From contig CBDFHV010000064.1 in assembly GCA_965247705.1 (NCBI GenBank), positions 55,027-119,026 on the forward strand: a stretch of 64,000 nt of DNA, read 5' to 3'. Under the pieces are notes generated by a model. The model was not told the origin of the DNA, searched no databases, and saw only the letters and a program-made list of their open reading frames with translations. This DNA is from CBDFHV01 sp965247705. Its GTDB lineage: Bacteria > Pseudomonadota > Alphaproteobacteria > Rhodospirillales > CAMCUA01. Both the position numbers and the translations under genes were made by a program. This document shows positions 48,235-57,474 of this stretch, one piece after another (position 1 is the stretch's first letter; the number at the start of each line of letters is the position of its first letter).

Positions 48235-49110
48235 GTGGGCAACAGGATCGACCGCGTACTCGTCATGCACGATGCGGAAGGGGAAGAGGTTCCCGCCGTA
48301 TTCGATTCACCGCACTCCGGATTCGACATCCCCGACGACTGGGGATTCATCCGCACCGAGCAGGAACTGTGGGGCTGGGGCGGGGTGGACAACTACGTCA
48401 CCGAGCTGTTTCAGGAGGTGCCCAAGTACGGGGCGCCCTATTTGGAGGCCCTGTTCCCGCGCAGTTACGTGGATCCCAACCGCAACGAAGACGAGGTCGA
48501 CCCGGTCCTGTTGGCGGAGCCGTGGCCAGGCGAGGTCAATACGGCCGGCCGCGTCGGCTTGAAGAGCGGGCTGTTCCGCACCGTCGTCTATCCGGACCTG
48601 CCCATGTATGCCGCCGACAAGAAATTCACCGTGGCCGAACTCAAACACCGCATCGAGACCTATTGGCGCCCCTATCAGAACGAACTCAAGAAGTCCATGG
48701 ACCACCTGCACGACAAGTTCGGCGTGGTCTATCACTTCAACTGCCACTCCAACCGCACCGTGGCGCCGCCCAACGCCAAGGACGGCGTCGGCAATCTCCG
48801 GCCCGAGATGGAATTGGGCACCATCCACGGCACCACCTGCGACCGGGAATTCACCGACTTCGTCACGTCCACCCTGGAAGGGCTGGGCTATGAGGTGGTG
48901 GTGGACGGATTCCATGCCGGCGAGCATCTCATCCGCGACTATTCCGACCCGCCCAACGGGCGCCACTGCATGATGCTGGAGATCCGCAAGGATCTCTACA
49001 TGAGCGAGAAGACCATCGAGCGCAACGCGCGCTTCAAGGAAACCCAGGCCAACATGTCCAAGCTGGCCGAGGCCATCTGCGGGTTCGCCAAGTCAAAGGC
49101 GAAACGCTGA
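48235..49110 (+). CDS. N-formylglutamate amidohydrolase-family protein
   Basis: The 291-residue protein starts at GTG 48235 after the strong site AAAGGGAGGG; earlier in-frame starts lack one. The family pattern is seen in VFDSPHSGFDIP (metal His), EALFPRSYVDPNRNEDEVD, YHFNCHSNRTVAPP and GFHAGEHLIRDYS. It belongs to the HutG-type amidohydrolases that release formate or related groups from N-acyl amino acids. The exact substrate is open because many members act outside histidine breakdown. No hut genes are nearby. Confidence 0.9.
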   Translation: MGNRIDRVLVMHDAEGEEVPAVFDSPHSGFDIPDDWGFIRTEQELWGWGGVDNYVTELFQEVPKYGAPYLEALFPRSYVDPNRNEDEVDPVLLAEPWPGEVNTAGRVGLKSGLFRTVVYPDLPMYAADKKFTVAELKHRIETYWRPYQNELKKSMDHLHDKFGVVYHFNCHSNRTVAPPNAKDGVGNLRPEMELGTIHGTTCDREFTDFVTSTLEGLGYEVVVDGFHAGEHLIRDYSDPPNGRHCMMLEIRKDLYMSEKTIERNARFKETQANMSKLAEAICGFAKSKAKR

Positions 49111-49142
49111 ACCGGCCCGAGTCGGCGAACCGACAAACAGAA

Positions 49143-49225
49143 AACCACAGAGGCGCAGAGGCACATAGGAATATGAAAGCGCGAAGCGCCATAGACCTTC
49201 TCTGTGCCTCGGTGCCTCTGTGGTT
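49143..49225. repeat. Dispersed inverted repeat of the CACAGAGGC type
   Basis: The left arm (starting AACCACAGAGGC) at 49143-49165 and right arm at 49203-49225 are complementary at 21 of 23 positions, around a 37-nt centre. Translated on the minus strand it gives NHRGTEAQRR, a string often mis-called as a protein in many genomes. A second, partial copy lies at 2673-2690. It sits between convergent genes and likely forms a transcribed hairpin. Confidence 0.7.
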
Positions 49226-49280
49226 CACTTAAGAAGCGTTGAGCAAGACTCGACACCTGTCGCTACGGGCATGAATGCCT

Positions 49281-50291
49281 CTATTCCCCCCACACGGCCC
49301 GGAATACCCGAAGCCAGTTCGCGCCGAGGATCTTCTTCACGTCCTCGGCGCCGTAGCCGCGCTGCACCAGGCGATCGGTGAGCACGGGCAGGGTGCGCGG
49401 CGTGCCGATTCCCTTGGGCATGTGGTACGGCGGCGGCGGATAGGTTTCCGGCTGCCAGCGCCCTTCCGCCAATCGGGTCCGATAGAAGCGCATGGCGGTC
49501 TCGTCGTCGACCACGGGAACCTGGAAGCTGAAGTAGTCGATGCCCAGTCCGATGTGATCCACCCCCACCAGGTCGGCCACGTAATCTACATGATCGATCA
49601 ATTGGTCCACCGTGGGATGGGGGTCCGACGAAACGAAGCCGGGATAGCCATTCATGCCTGTCAGTCCGCCGGTCGCGGCCACGGCGCGGATCTGTTCGTC
49701 GGTGATGTTGCGGGACGACTCGTGGACGGCCTTCGGATTGGCATGGGAAAAGACCACCGGCGCCGAGGAGGCCTCAATGGCCTCCAGGGTCGTGCGGCGC
49801 CCGGTATGGCTGCAATCGACGATGACCCGGGCCTGGTTCATGCGTTCGATGAGCTTCAGGCCGAAGCGGCTGAGACCCGCGTCGGTGCGCTCCTCGGCGC
49901 CGTCGCCCACCCGGTTCTTCACGTTGTAGGCCAGTTGGATCATGCCCACGCCGAGGGCTTTGTAGGCGTCGACCAAATCCAGGGAATCGGCGATGGGCTC
50001 GGTTCCCTGGAAGTGGAGAATGAGCCCCAGCTTGCCGGTCCCCTTCGCGGCCTCGATATGGGCGGCCCGCCGGACCAGAATCAAGTCGTCCCGCTCCTTG
50101 ACCAGCCGATGCCATCCGCCCAGCGCCTTTGTGGTCGCCGTCGGGCCTTCGGAGCCGCCGACGGTGGGGGCGATGGCCGTGGCGCCTCCTTCGCGCCACC
50201 ACTCGATGTAGGGCACGTCCCGGGCCAAGGGACAGGTGCCGTCGATGACGATGGCCTCGTCATGCAGGGTCCTGGGGTCGATGGGACTCAT
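49281..50291 (-). CDS. Membrane dipeptidase (M19)-like protein with altered metal site
   Basis: The 336-residue protein starts at ATG 50291 (MSPIDPRTLHDEAIVIDG). The TIM-barrel of the M19 renal dipeptidase family is clear: DCSHTGRRTTLEAIE, VVFSHANPKAVHESSRNITD, and HIGLGIDYFSF keep the later His ligands and the substrate Arg-Asn. But the first metal pair, normally DGHND, reads DGTCPL, and the bridging Glu region reads HFQGTEPI. It may therefore be mononuclear, use other ligands, or not be a dipeptidase at all. It lies just before a TSUP exporter in the same direction. Confidence 0.8.
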   Translation of the reverse strand: MSPIDPRTLHDEAIVIDGTCPLARDVPYIEWWREGGATAIAPTVGGSEGPTATTKALGGWHRLVKERDDLILVRRAAHIEAAKGTGKLGLILHFQGTEPIADSLDLVDAYKALGVGMIQLAYNVKNRVGDGAEERTDAGLSRFGLKLIERMNQARVIVDCSHTGRRTTLEAIEASSAPVVFSHANPKAVHESSRNITDEQIRAVAATGGLTGMNGYPGFVSSDPHPTVDQLIDHVDYVADLVGVDHIGLGIDYFSFQVPVVDDETAMRFYRTRLAEGRWQPETYPPPPYHMPKGIGTPRTLPVLTDRLVQRGYGAEDVKKILGANWLRVFRAVWGE

Positions 50292-50310
50292 GAACCGTTC
50301 CTCATTTCTG

Positions 50311-51075
50311 TTATGTGAAGGCGCGCCACAGGAAAGACAGGCCGCCGACGACAATGACAATCTCCATGCCGATGGTGTGGATGCGGACGTCCGTGCGCTT
50401 GACGATCCAGGACGCGACCCAAGTCCCCGGCACGGTCACGAGCCCCGTCAGCAGGCCGGCCACCAGCAGGTCCAGGGGCAGCAGCTCGTAGGCGCCGAAC
50501 ATGGCCATGCGCACCAGCCCCGTCAGCATGCCGATGACCGCGTCCGTGCCCAACAGGGCGGGCCCCATCAGGCCAGACGCCAGAAGCAGCGACACGATGA
50601 TCATGCCCGACCCCAGGGTGGCGCCGCCCAGGCAGCCGAAGGCGAAGCTGCCAACGGCCCGGCCCCGGTCGCCGACGGTGTAGTTTCTTCCTTTCAGCCA
50701 GCGCCTGAGGGGAACGGCGACGACCACGACCACGCCGAGGACCATGGCCACGGCGGTGGGATTGAGGGCCTGGTAGATGGTCGTGCCGATCATGACGCCG
50801 GGGGCGGCGGCCAGGAAGCCGATGGCCGCCTTTCGGGATTCGATGGACCGAAAATAGAAACCGATGCGACTGATGTTGGTGAACAGGGAGAAAACGGTGA
50901 TCAGGGGCAGGACCGCCTTGACGCCGATGATGGGGACCACGACGGCGGCGAGCAGAAAGGCACCGCCGACGCCCCCCAGACCGCTGATCAGGGACGACAG
51001 AAAGGCAGCGCTCGCGAGAACGACGTAATCCATAAGGTCGAGGGAGCCAAGCGCCGAGGCCTGTAGGGCTTCCAT
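50311..51075 (-). CDS. TSUP (TauE/SafE) family membrane exporter
   Basis: The 254-residue protein starts at ATG 51075 (MEALQASALGSLDLMDY); longer starts add a non-conserved leader. Family features: the glycine-rich SLISGLGGVGGAFLLAAVVV at TM1-2 and the second repeat FAFGCLGGATLGSGMIIVSL. TSUP proteins move sulfite, sulfoacetate or organic acids across the inner membrane. Its gene is 19 bp upstream of the M19 gene, so they are likely co-transcribed. Confidence 0.88.
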   Translation of the reverse strand: MEALQASALGSLDLMDYVVLASAAFLSSLISGLGGVGGAFLLAAVVVPIIGVKAVLPLITVFSLFTNISRIGFYFRSIESRKAAIGFLAAAPGVMIGTTIYQALNPTAVAMVLGVVVVVAVPLRRWLKGRNYTVGDRGRAVGSFAFGCLGGATLGSGMIIVSLLLASGLMGPALLGTDAVIGMLTGLVRMAMFGAYELLPLDLLVAGLLTGLVTVPGTWVASWIVKRTDVRIHTIGMEIVIVVGGLSFLWRAFT

Positions 51076-51178
51076 TCGGTCGACGGATTTCCAGTTGCGG
51101 GGAAGGGTGGCGAAGCAGTCGGCCGAGGTGCGGACGGGGCAAAGTCTGAAGGGAAATCCGCTTCCATGCAACGCGGTG

Positions 51179-51697
51179 TCATTCGCCGAAGCGAGGACCC
51201 GCCCCATAAATCATCGTCGTGACCCCGTTGGCTTCGCGCTCGGCCACGACGTGCATGCCAATTTTCTCCGCCACCCGGCGGGAACCCATATTTCTGGCGT
51301 CGATTTCGGCGATGACCGCGTCCAGCCGAAGCGCGGTCAGCGCGTGGCGCAACACCGGCCGGGCAGCCTCGGAGGCGAAACCCTGTCCCCATTGGGATCG
51401 CGGCAATCGCCAGCCTATTTCGATCTCGGGGCCAACCAGATCGAGCGGAGTGAGGAGGATCCAGCCAAGGAAATCGCGCCCCTCCTCGCGGCAAAACAGG
51501 GACCAGTAGCCAAAGCCCGGGGGATTGGAATGTTCAATGCGCTCAATGACGAAGGCGCGGTGCCGCGGTGGGTCGTCCCAGGGACCCTCGACGTAGCGAA
51601 CCACTTCCGGGTCCCGATCCATGGCGATGCAGGCCTCCACATCCGCCCGGCAACGGGGCCGCAGAATCAGGCGCGGTGTGCGGAAGGTGGGAAGCAC
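51179..51697 (-). CDS. GNAT-family N-acetyltransferase (RimJ/RimL type)
   Basis: The 172-residue protein starts at GTG 51697, overlapping the pspF stop by one base. The N-terminal FRTPRLILRPRCRADVEACI block and the acetyl-CoA loop GWRLPRSQWGQGFASEAARP mark the RimJ/RimL-like GNATs, which acetylate the alpha-amino group of proteins or small amines. It follows pspF in the same direction, so may be in its transcript. The link to envelope stress is not clear. Confidence 0.88.
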   Translation of the reverse strand: MLPTFRTPRLILRPRCRADVEACIAMDRDPEVVRYVEGPWDDPPRHRAFVIERIEHSNPPGFGYWSLFCREEGRDFLGWILLTPLDLVGPEIEIGWRLPRSQWGQGFASEAARPVLRHALTALRLDAVIAEIDARNMGSRRVAEKIGMHVVAEREANGVTTMIYGAGPRFGE

Positions 51698-52728
51698 TAC
51701 GGAACCAGGTCGGTCGCCTGCCGCGGCGACAACAGTCCGTGCTTCCGCAACCGGCCCCGGAACTGGTGATAGGTAAGGGACAGGGCGCGGGCGGCGATCC
51801 GCTGATTATGCCGCGACCTTACCAGGGCCGCCTCCAGGATCCCCCGCTCGTGCCGTTCCAGTTCCTGGTCAAGGTCGGCGGGCACCAGGATCGGTGCCGT
51901 GGGCGCGGGCGGTTCCTCGGCAGTAGGTTCGGGCAGCGGGCGACGGGGCCGCCACGGGGACTCGAAGGGGTCCAGGGATACCTCGCCGATGGGTTCGGTC
52001 TGATCTGGCCACCGGTAGACGGCGCGATCGACCACGTTCCGCAGTTCGCGCACGTTGCCGGGCCACGGATGGGAGTCCAGCTGGCGTAGCGCCGCGATGG
52101 CAAAGCCGGGAAATCGTTCCCATCCCACCCGCGCCGCCATGGTGCGCCCGAAGGCCTCGGTCAGAAGCGGAATGTCGTCTGGACGGGCCCGCAAGGGGGG
52201 AAGAGTGATCACTTCGAATGCCAGGCGGTCCAGCAGGTCGTGGCGGAACCGGCCCGCGGCGGCTTCCGCCGGCAGGTCCACGTTGGCCGCGGCCACCACC
52301 CGCACGTCCACGCTCAGGGTCGTGGACCCGCCAATACGTTCGAATTCCCCGTATTCGATGATCCGCAAGACCTTTTCCTGCACCGCGGCGGAGGCGGAAG
52401 CGATCTCGTCGAGGAACAGGGTACCGCCGTCCGCCCGCTCGAAACGGCCGCGCCGCTGCCGGACGGCACCCGTGAAGGCGCCCGCCTCGTGGCCGAACAG
52501 TTCCGATTCCAGAAGGGATTCGTGCAACGCGGCGCAGTTCACCTTGACCACCGGTCGGTCCCAGCGGGGCGACAGGTATTGAAGCCGCGCCGCCACCAAC
52601 TCCTTTCCCGTGCCCCGTTCACCCACCACCAGAACCGGCCGGTCCAAGGGCGCCACGGCGCTGACCCGTTCCATGGCGTCGATGAAGGCCGGGGATTCGC
52701 CGATCAGGGGCGGCAGTTCGTCAGCCAT
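51697..52728 (-). CDS. pspF: Sigma-54-dependent activator PspF
   Basis: The 343-residue protein starts at ATG 52728 (MADELPPLIGESPAFIDAM). It has no receiver domain, as expected. The AAA+ domain shows Walker A VLVVGERGTGKELVAARL, GAFTGA intact (sigma-54 contact), Walker B GGTLFLDEIASAS, and an Arg-finger region FRHDLLDRLAFEVITLPPLR. The C-terminal Fis-type HTH is NQRIAARALSLTYHQFRGRL. It is divergent from pspABC and should activate that operon when PspA no longer binds it. Confidence 0.93.
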   Translation of the reverse strand: MADELPPLIGESPAFIDAMERVSAVAPLDRPVLVVGERGTGKELVAARLQYLSPRWDRPVVKVNCAALHESLLESELFGHEAGAFTGAVRQRRGRFERADGGTLFLDEIASASAAVQEKVLRIIEYGEFERIGGSTTLSVDVRVVAAANVDLPAEAAAGRFRHDLLDRLAFEVITLPPLRARPDDIPLLTEAFGRTMAARVGWERFPGFAIAALRQLDSHPWPGNVRELRNVVDRAVYRWPDQTEPIGEVSLDPFESPWRPRRPLPEPTAEEPPAPTAPILVPADLDQELERHERGILEAALVRSRHNQRIAARALSLTYHQFRGRLRKHGLLSPRQATDLVP

Positions 52729-52868
52729 GAGCGACACTATACCTCTTGGCAAGATTCGCTACTAGTTAGGATATTTTGCTAATAAATAGTAAACCATATT
52801 AGTTCTTGAATGACCTGAGATATTTGTAATGCCTTGATTTTTATACATGAATGAGCGTCTCGGCCGGT

Positions 52869-52883
52869 TGGCACGGAGATTGC
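52869..52883 (+). promoter_or_regulatory. Sigma-54 promoter of pspABC
   Basis: TGGCACG-GAGA-TTGC at 52869-52883 matches the -24/-12 consensus exactly, with GG and GC ten bases apart. It lies about 75 bp before the pspA ATG. The AT-rich 52740-52850 stretch just upstream, between pspF and this site, is the expected place for PspF enhancer sites and IHF bending; I cannot pick the exact boxes. Confidence 0.85.
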
Positions 52884-52958
52884 CTTACTGGTGGCAAGCG
52901 GCAGGCCCGGCGACGGAAACCGCGACTGGTGAACTCAAGGTGAAAGGGAATAGTGGAG

Positions 52959-53633
52959 ATGGGAATCTTTTCGCGAATGAACGACATCATCAATTCCAAC
53001 GTCACGGCCCTTCTGGATCGGGCGGAGGATCCGGAGAAGATGATCCGCCTGATCATCGTCGAGATGGAGGACACGCTGGTGGAGGTTCGCGCCGCCGCCG
53101 CCAAGACCATCGCCGAACGGAAGGAGGTGCAACGCAGCCTGGACCGCTACCACGTCGCCCAAGAGGAGTGGCAGCGCAAGGCCGAACTGGCCCTGTCCAA
53201 GGGCCGCGAGGACCTGTCGCGGGGCGCGCTGGTGGAAAAGGCGAGAATTGTCGAGGCGGCTCAGGATCTTGAAGCGGAGTCGATACACCTGGACGATGCT
53301 CTCGCCCGCAGCGAAGAGGACATCGGCCGGCTCGAGGAGAAGCTCAAGGAGACCCGTTCCAAGCAGCGGTCCCTGGTCGCCCGTCACCAAACGGCGTCGA
53401 ACCGGCTGCGCGTTCGCAAGAACCTGCACGACCAGCGCATCGAGGACGCCTTCGCCCGATTTGAGCAGGTGGAGAAGCGCCTCGACGCGGCCGAGTCCGA
53501 GGTCGAGGCCTTCGACATGGGGCGTCCGCGAACCCTCAATGAGGAGATCGGCGATCTGGAGCGGGAGGCCGCCATCGAGCAGGAACTGTCGGCCCTCAAG
53601 GAAAAGATGGGCGGTGTCGCGGGCGGCCGATAG
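52959..53633 (+). CDS. pspA: Phage shock protein A
   Basis: The 224-residue protein starts at ATG 52959 (MGIFSRMNDIINSNVTALLD, the normal PspA beginning); a GTG two codons earlier is less likely. The rest is one long coiled coil of the PspA/IM30 (ESCRT-III-like) type, with EDPEKMIRLIIVEMEDTLVE and SALKEKMGG at the end. PspA binds damaged inner membrane and inhibits PspF. It stands first behind the sigma-54 promoter. Confidence 0.95.
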   Translation: MGIFSRMNDIINSNVTALLDRAEDPEKMIRLIIVEMEDTLVEVRAAAAKTIAERKEVQRSLDRYHVAQEEWQRKAELALSKGREDLSRGALVEKARIVEAAQDLEAESIHLDDALARSEEDIGRLEEKLKETRSKQRSLVARHQTASNRLRVRKNLHDQRIEDAFARFEQVEKRLDAAESEVEAFDMGRPRTLNEEIGDLEREAAIEQELSALKEKMGGVAGGR

Positions 53634-53666
53634 GTCTCCGCCATCGACCGTAAGAAGGACCCTGAA

Positions 53667-53894
53667 ATGTTCGATTTTTTTCACGTACCCGTCATCCTGT
53701 TCCTGGCCGTGGTCGCGCCCATCTGGATCATCGCCCACTACATGACCCGATGGCGCACGGCCAAGATCCTGACCGGCGAGGACGAGAAAATGCTTGCCGA
53801 GCTGTGGGAACTGGCTCCTCGCCTGGAAGATCGTATCCGCAACCTGGAACGCATCCTCGATGTCGAGGCGCCCGGCTGGAGGGACCGCGCATGA
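53667..53894 (+). CDS. pspB: Phage shock protein B
   Basis: The 75-residue protein has one N-terminal transmembrane helix (VPVILFLAVVAPIWIIAHYM) and a short cytoplasmic coiled coil (LWELAPRLEDRIRNLERIL). PspB and PspC pass the membrane signal to PspA. Overlaps the pspC start by 4 bp. Confidence 0.92.
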   Translation: MFDFFHVPVILFLAVVAPIWIIAHYMTRWRTAKILTGEDEKMLAELWELAPRLEDRIRNLERILDVEAPGWRDRA

Positions 53895-54286
53895 CCGACC
53901 ATCACCCCAACGCCCGGCCGCGCCAGGCCCGGCTCTATCGCAATGCCCGCGACGGTTGGGTCCGCGGAGTCTGTGCAGGCCTCGCCGACTATTTCGGCGT
54001 CCACGTGGCCTGGTTTCGCTGGGGCTTCGTCTTTGGCCTGTTCTTCTTCTTTCTGCCCACGGCGATCGGCTACGCCATCGCATGCTTCGTCCTGCCGGAG
54101 GCACCCGACCACCTCTACGACAACGAGGAGGAGGCGCATTTCTGGCGCGGCGTTCGCACCGATCCCGACCGCACGTTCTCAGGCCTGCGTCATCGCTTCC
54201 GGGAGCTGGACAAGCGCCTACGCGGATTGGAAACGGTGGTGACGTCCCGGGAGTTCCGGCTCCGCCGCGAGATCGACGGCTTGTAG
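53891..54286 (+). CDS. pspC: Phage shock protein C
   Basis: The 131-residue protein starts at ATG 53891. The PspC domain has RLYRNARDGWVRGVCAGLAD and DYFGVHVAWFRWGFVFGL, then a hydrophobic helix FFFFLPTAIGYAIACFVL, and a charged C-terminal leucine-zipper-like tail (HRFRELDKRLRGLETVV). Acts with PspB as membrane sensor and anchor. Its stop is 6 bp from the convergent protease stop. Confidence 0.92.
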   Translation: MTDHHPNARPRQARLYRNARDGWVRGVCAGLADYFGVHVAWFRWGFVFGLFFFFLPTAIGYAIACFVLPEAPDHLYDNEEEAHFWRGVRTDPDRTFSGLRHRFRELDKRLRGLETVVTSREFRLRREIDGL

Positions 54287-57063
54287 GCGGGCTCAGATCA
54301 GGGGATCGGCGACGGGATCGGGCAGCAGCGATTGCAGATCCGGGGCGGCGCCCGCACCGAAGACCTCGGCCGGTGCCGCGCTGCCCTCGCCCGTTCCTCC
54401 CATGTCCAGGACGTCGGCGATATTCAAGCTGGAAGCGGACCCGCCGGCGAGGACGTCCTGACCGGGATCGACAACATCCGCCATAGCGGAGAGGGTCTCA
54501 CCCGGGCCGACCTCCAAAGCGTTCCCTGACGGCCCCGCGCTGGTCACCACAATGTCGTCGAAGTGGGCGCCGGTGTTGGCCCACGAATAAAGACCCACCG
54601 TGCCGCCGGTGAGCGTGCCGCCCTGCACCGGACCGCCGAACAGCTCCACCCCGTCGCGCAACACCGTGATCTCGCCACCGGTCACCGTCAGCGAAATCTG
54701 CATCTCGGTGCCGATCGTGTAGCCAGGGCCCGATACCGACGCCAGCGTCGTCTCAACCCCGTTCGCCACCTCAAACAGGCCGATGAACGGGCGCTCGTAG
54801 TCAAAGTCCACCTTGTAGTAGTTCTGGGCATCCGCGTAATAGAACGCCAGGCCGATGCCGTCGTTGTCCGTCGAGCGAAGCGTCGCATCAAGCGTGTAGT
54901 CCTGCCACCCCTGCGCCGCCGCATCGTCCCAGATCAGCGTCGTTCCAAGCCGGTGGTCCTGCGCCGTCCAGTCGGTACTCATGATGTTCGACGTCTGGCG
55001 AACCTCCTGATTCAACACAGACCACGACGACGGGCCGTTCACCGTCCCCTCGTCCAATGACGTCCAGCCGGCAAAATCTCCGTCCGAAAACGTCTCCGAA
55101 AGGAAAACCGTCGGCTCTTGGCCCGAGTCGTTGACGGTGATCAGGAACCCTTCCGCGTAGGAGAGACCCGTTCCGTCTTGATCCGTTGCCGTCACTTGGA
55201 CGTTGACCGTCGGCTCCGTCGCGAAATCCAGGCTCTGGCCATCCTTGAGCTTCAACTGGCCGCTGACGACTTCGAACCGATTGTCATCGATCACGAAGCC
55301 GTGGGTGTCGCCTTGATCGAAGTCCGCGACCGACACATTGCCGACGATCGCCCCCGACACGTTCTCATCGACGGTGAGGTCGTCGACATCGAGATCGGTC
55401 GGTGCATTGTTGGTGCCGTCGATGAAGTACGTGCCGTCGGAAAATTGGGCCCGTTCCACGCCCAGCAAGGAATCGGTGCCGTCACGACTACTGACGAGAT
55501 CGACACTGCTGACGGCGCCGGCGCCAAGAAGCGTCACAGTGCACTCGGTGGATAGCCCGGAAAACGCCGCGAGGTCGTTCCCTGCCCCGCCCTCGAGGAC
55601 GTCGTCGCCGGTGCCGCCGGTCAGGGTGTCGTCGCCGGACAGGCCGAAAAGCGCGTCCGCGCCGTCGCCGCCGGAAATCGCGTCCGTCACCGACCGGCCG
55701 GCGATGACGTCGTCGCCGGTGGTGCCTGCCGGATCGGCGTTCAGGGCGGCGAGGGCGTCGTCGACCTGGATCAGGCCGTAACCGGTTCGCGAATCGGCGC
55801 CGACATCGAACCCCGCGGTCAAGGGGTCGTCCATGTCGATGGCGGTGACCTGCATGACCCGGTAGACATCCTCCGGCACCAGCCCCGGCACGCCGTCGAG
55901 GATCAGGGCGGCGGCGGCGGCCGCGTGGGGCGCCGCCGCCGAGGTGCCGAAGAAGTTGGGGAAGCCGTCCCCATCCACGTCACTGCCGAAAAAGGTTGTG
56001 TTGGTGCCGTCGGGCGCGGTGATCTGGGGGGTCTGGCGCACATCGGGCACGCTCAGGCGGTTGCCGGCCGTGTCGAACAGGATGGTGGTGGGGCCGGCGG
56101 ACGAGAAGGATTCCACCAGCGGCGGATTGGTACCGAAGGCCGGGGTATCATCGTAGAAGGCCGCCGCCACCGCCTGGCCGCCACTGGCCGCGGCGTGGCC
56201 CGCGGTGGTGCCGCTATTGGTATCGTGCTCGAGGATGTTGAAGCTGCCGAAGGTAACGTACTTCATCAGCCCCGGGTCGGCGCCGGCGAAACGCCCGATG
56301 GCGATGTTGAACGTGTTCGTCGATCCGTTGTTAGTGAACTGCAAGATCTCCAGCGGATCGCCGCCAATGTTGTTGCTGGAGGAAGAGTCAACAAGCGTCG
56401 TCTCGGCCGAATCGAACAGGAAGATGTCGATGTCGTTCTGGGCGCCGAGGCCGCCGCTGACCGAGAAAAACGCCTCGTCCCACTGGAACGAGATGGTAAT
56501 GGTGGATCCGCCGCCGATGGTCACCGCCTGGAACGCATCGACCCCGGCCCCTGGATCGAAGTCGTGGGCGTCGACCTGGAAGGAGCCGAAGTCCAGGTCG
56601 ATCCCGCTGTCCACGAAGGCGCTTTCGTAGGAATCCCGCGCCTGGTTGCCGGCCGAGGAAAAGTAGAGCGCCCCGTCGGCCACCGCCTGGTCGACGGCCT
56701 GGGCGATGATGCCGTCCTGGAAGAAGGGCTCGGCGAAGTAGATGACGTCGTCGACGATCACGTCGGCGCCGTCGACCCTGAGGTCGAGGATGCCCTGGGC
56801 AAAATTGGCCTGGCCGGTGAAGGCGGTGTGGAAGGACAAGTCCGCGCCGGGCGCCACGTCGTGAATTAACTGCAGCATGGCGCGGCCTTCGTCGCTGCCG
56901 CCGCCCGACAGGTCGTCCAGCACCGTCACCCCGGATGCCGGCAGGTCGCCGCTGGCGACGTTGCTGGCCGCGCCGCCCTTGTTGTTGTAGCTGTCCGTGA
57001 ATCGGACCCGATTTCCTTGGACACAGAATTGGCTTAATCGAAGTGTCCAAGGAGGACCGGAAC

Positions 57064-57474
57064 ATGACCGATAATTTTGAGAAGAAAGTTGCTGTTGATG
57101 GGCCTGTGGTAAATGCGGGCGAGCTTGGCTCGTCCACGTTTTCCCCAGGACAGGCTTTGCCGGCAGGCCCGCTGGGACTTGGCCAGCGATGGACGGTGGC
57201 GCGCAAGCGTGAGGTCGTTCTGCGGCTTTTGCGTGACGAGCCGGTGCAACTTCTGTCGCGCCAGTTGGGCGTAGAGATCTTCCGGCTCGAGCAGTGGCGT
57301 GAGAAAGCGATCGGCGGGATCGACGCCTCGCTCAAGCAACGCAAGGGCGATCCGGTGCAGGCGGAACTGGATAGCGCCATGAAGCGGATCGGAGAGTTGA
57401 CCATGCAGGTGGAACTGCTGGAGGCCAAGACGGAGACCTTCGGCCCTTTGGGGCGGCGGAGGTCGCGGCGATGA
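57064..57474 (+). CDS. IS transposase OrfA
   Basis: The 136-residue protein starts at ATG 57064 after AAGGAGG. It has a helix-turn-helix segment (RWTVARKREVVLRLLRDEPV then QLLSRQLGVEIFRLEQW) and a C-terminal coiled helix (SAMKRIGELTMQVELLEAKT), as in OrfA proteins of IS3-type elements. The last codons overlap orfB by 4 bp (ATGA). Intact, so it can still be active. Confidence 0.88.
   Translation: MTDNFEKKVAVDGPVVNAGELGSSTFSPGQALPAGPLGLGQRWTVARKREVVLRLLRDEPVQLLSRQLGVEIFRLEQWREKAIGGIDASLKQRKGDPVQAELDSAMKRIGELTMQVELLEAKTETFGPLGRRRSRR

Noticed and set aside
49034..49228. Small minus-strand protein MNHRGTEAQRR...
   Set aside because: This is the well-known spurious translation of a dispersed inverted repeat, not a gene.
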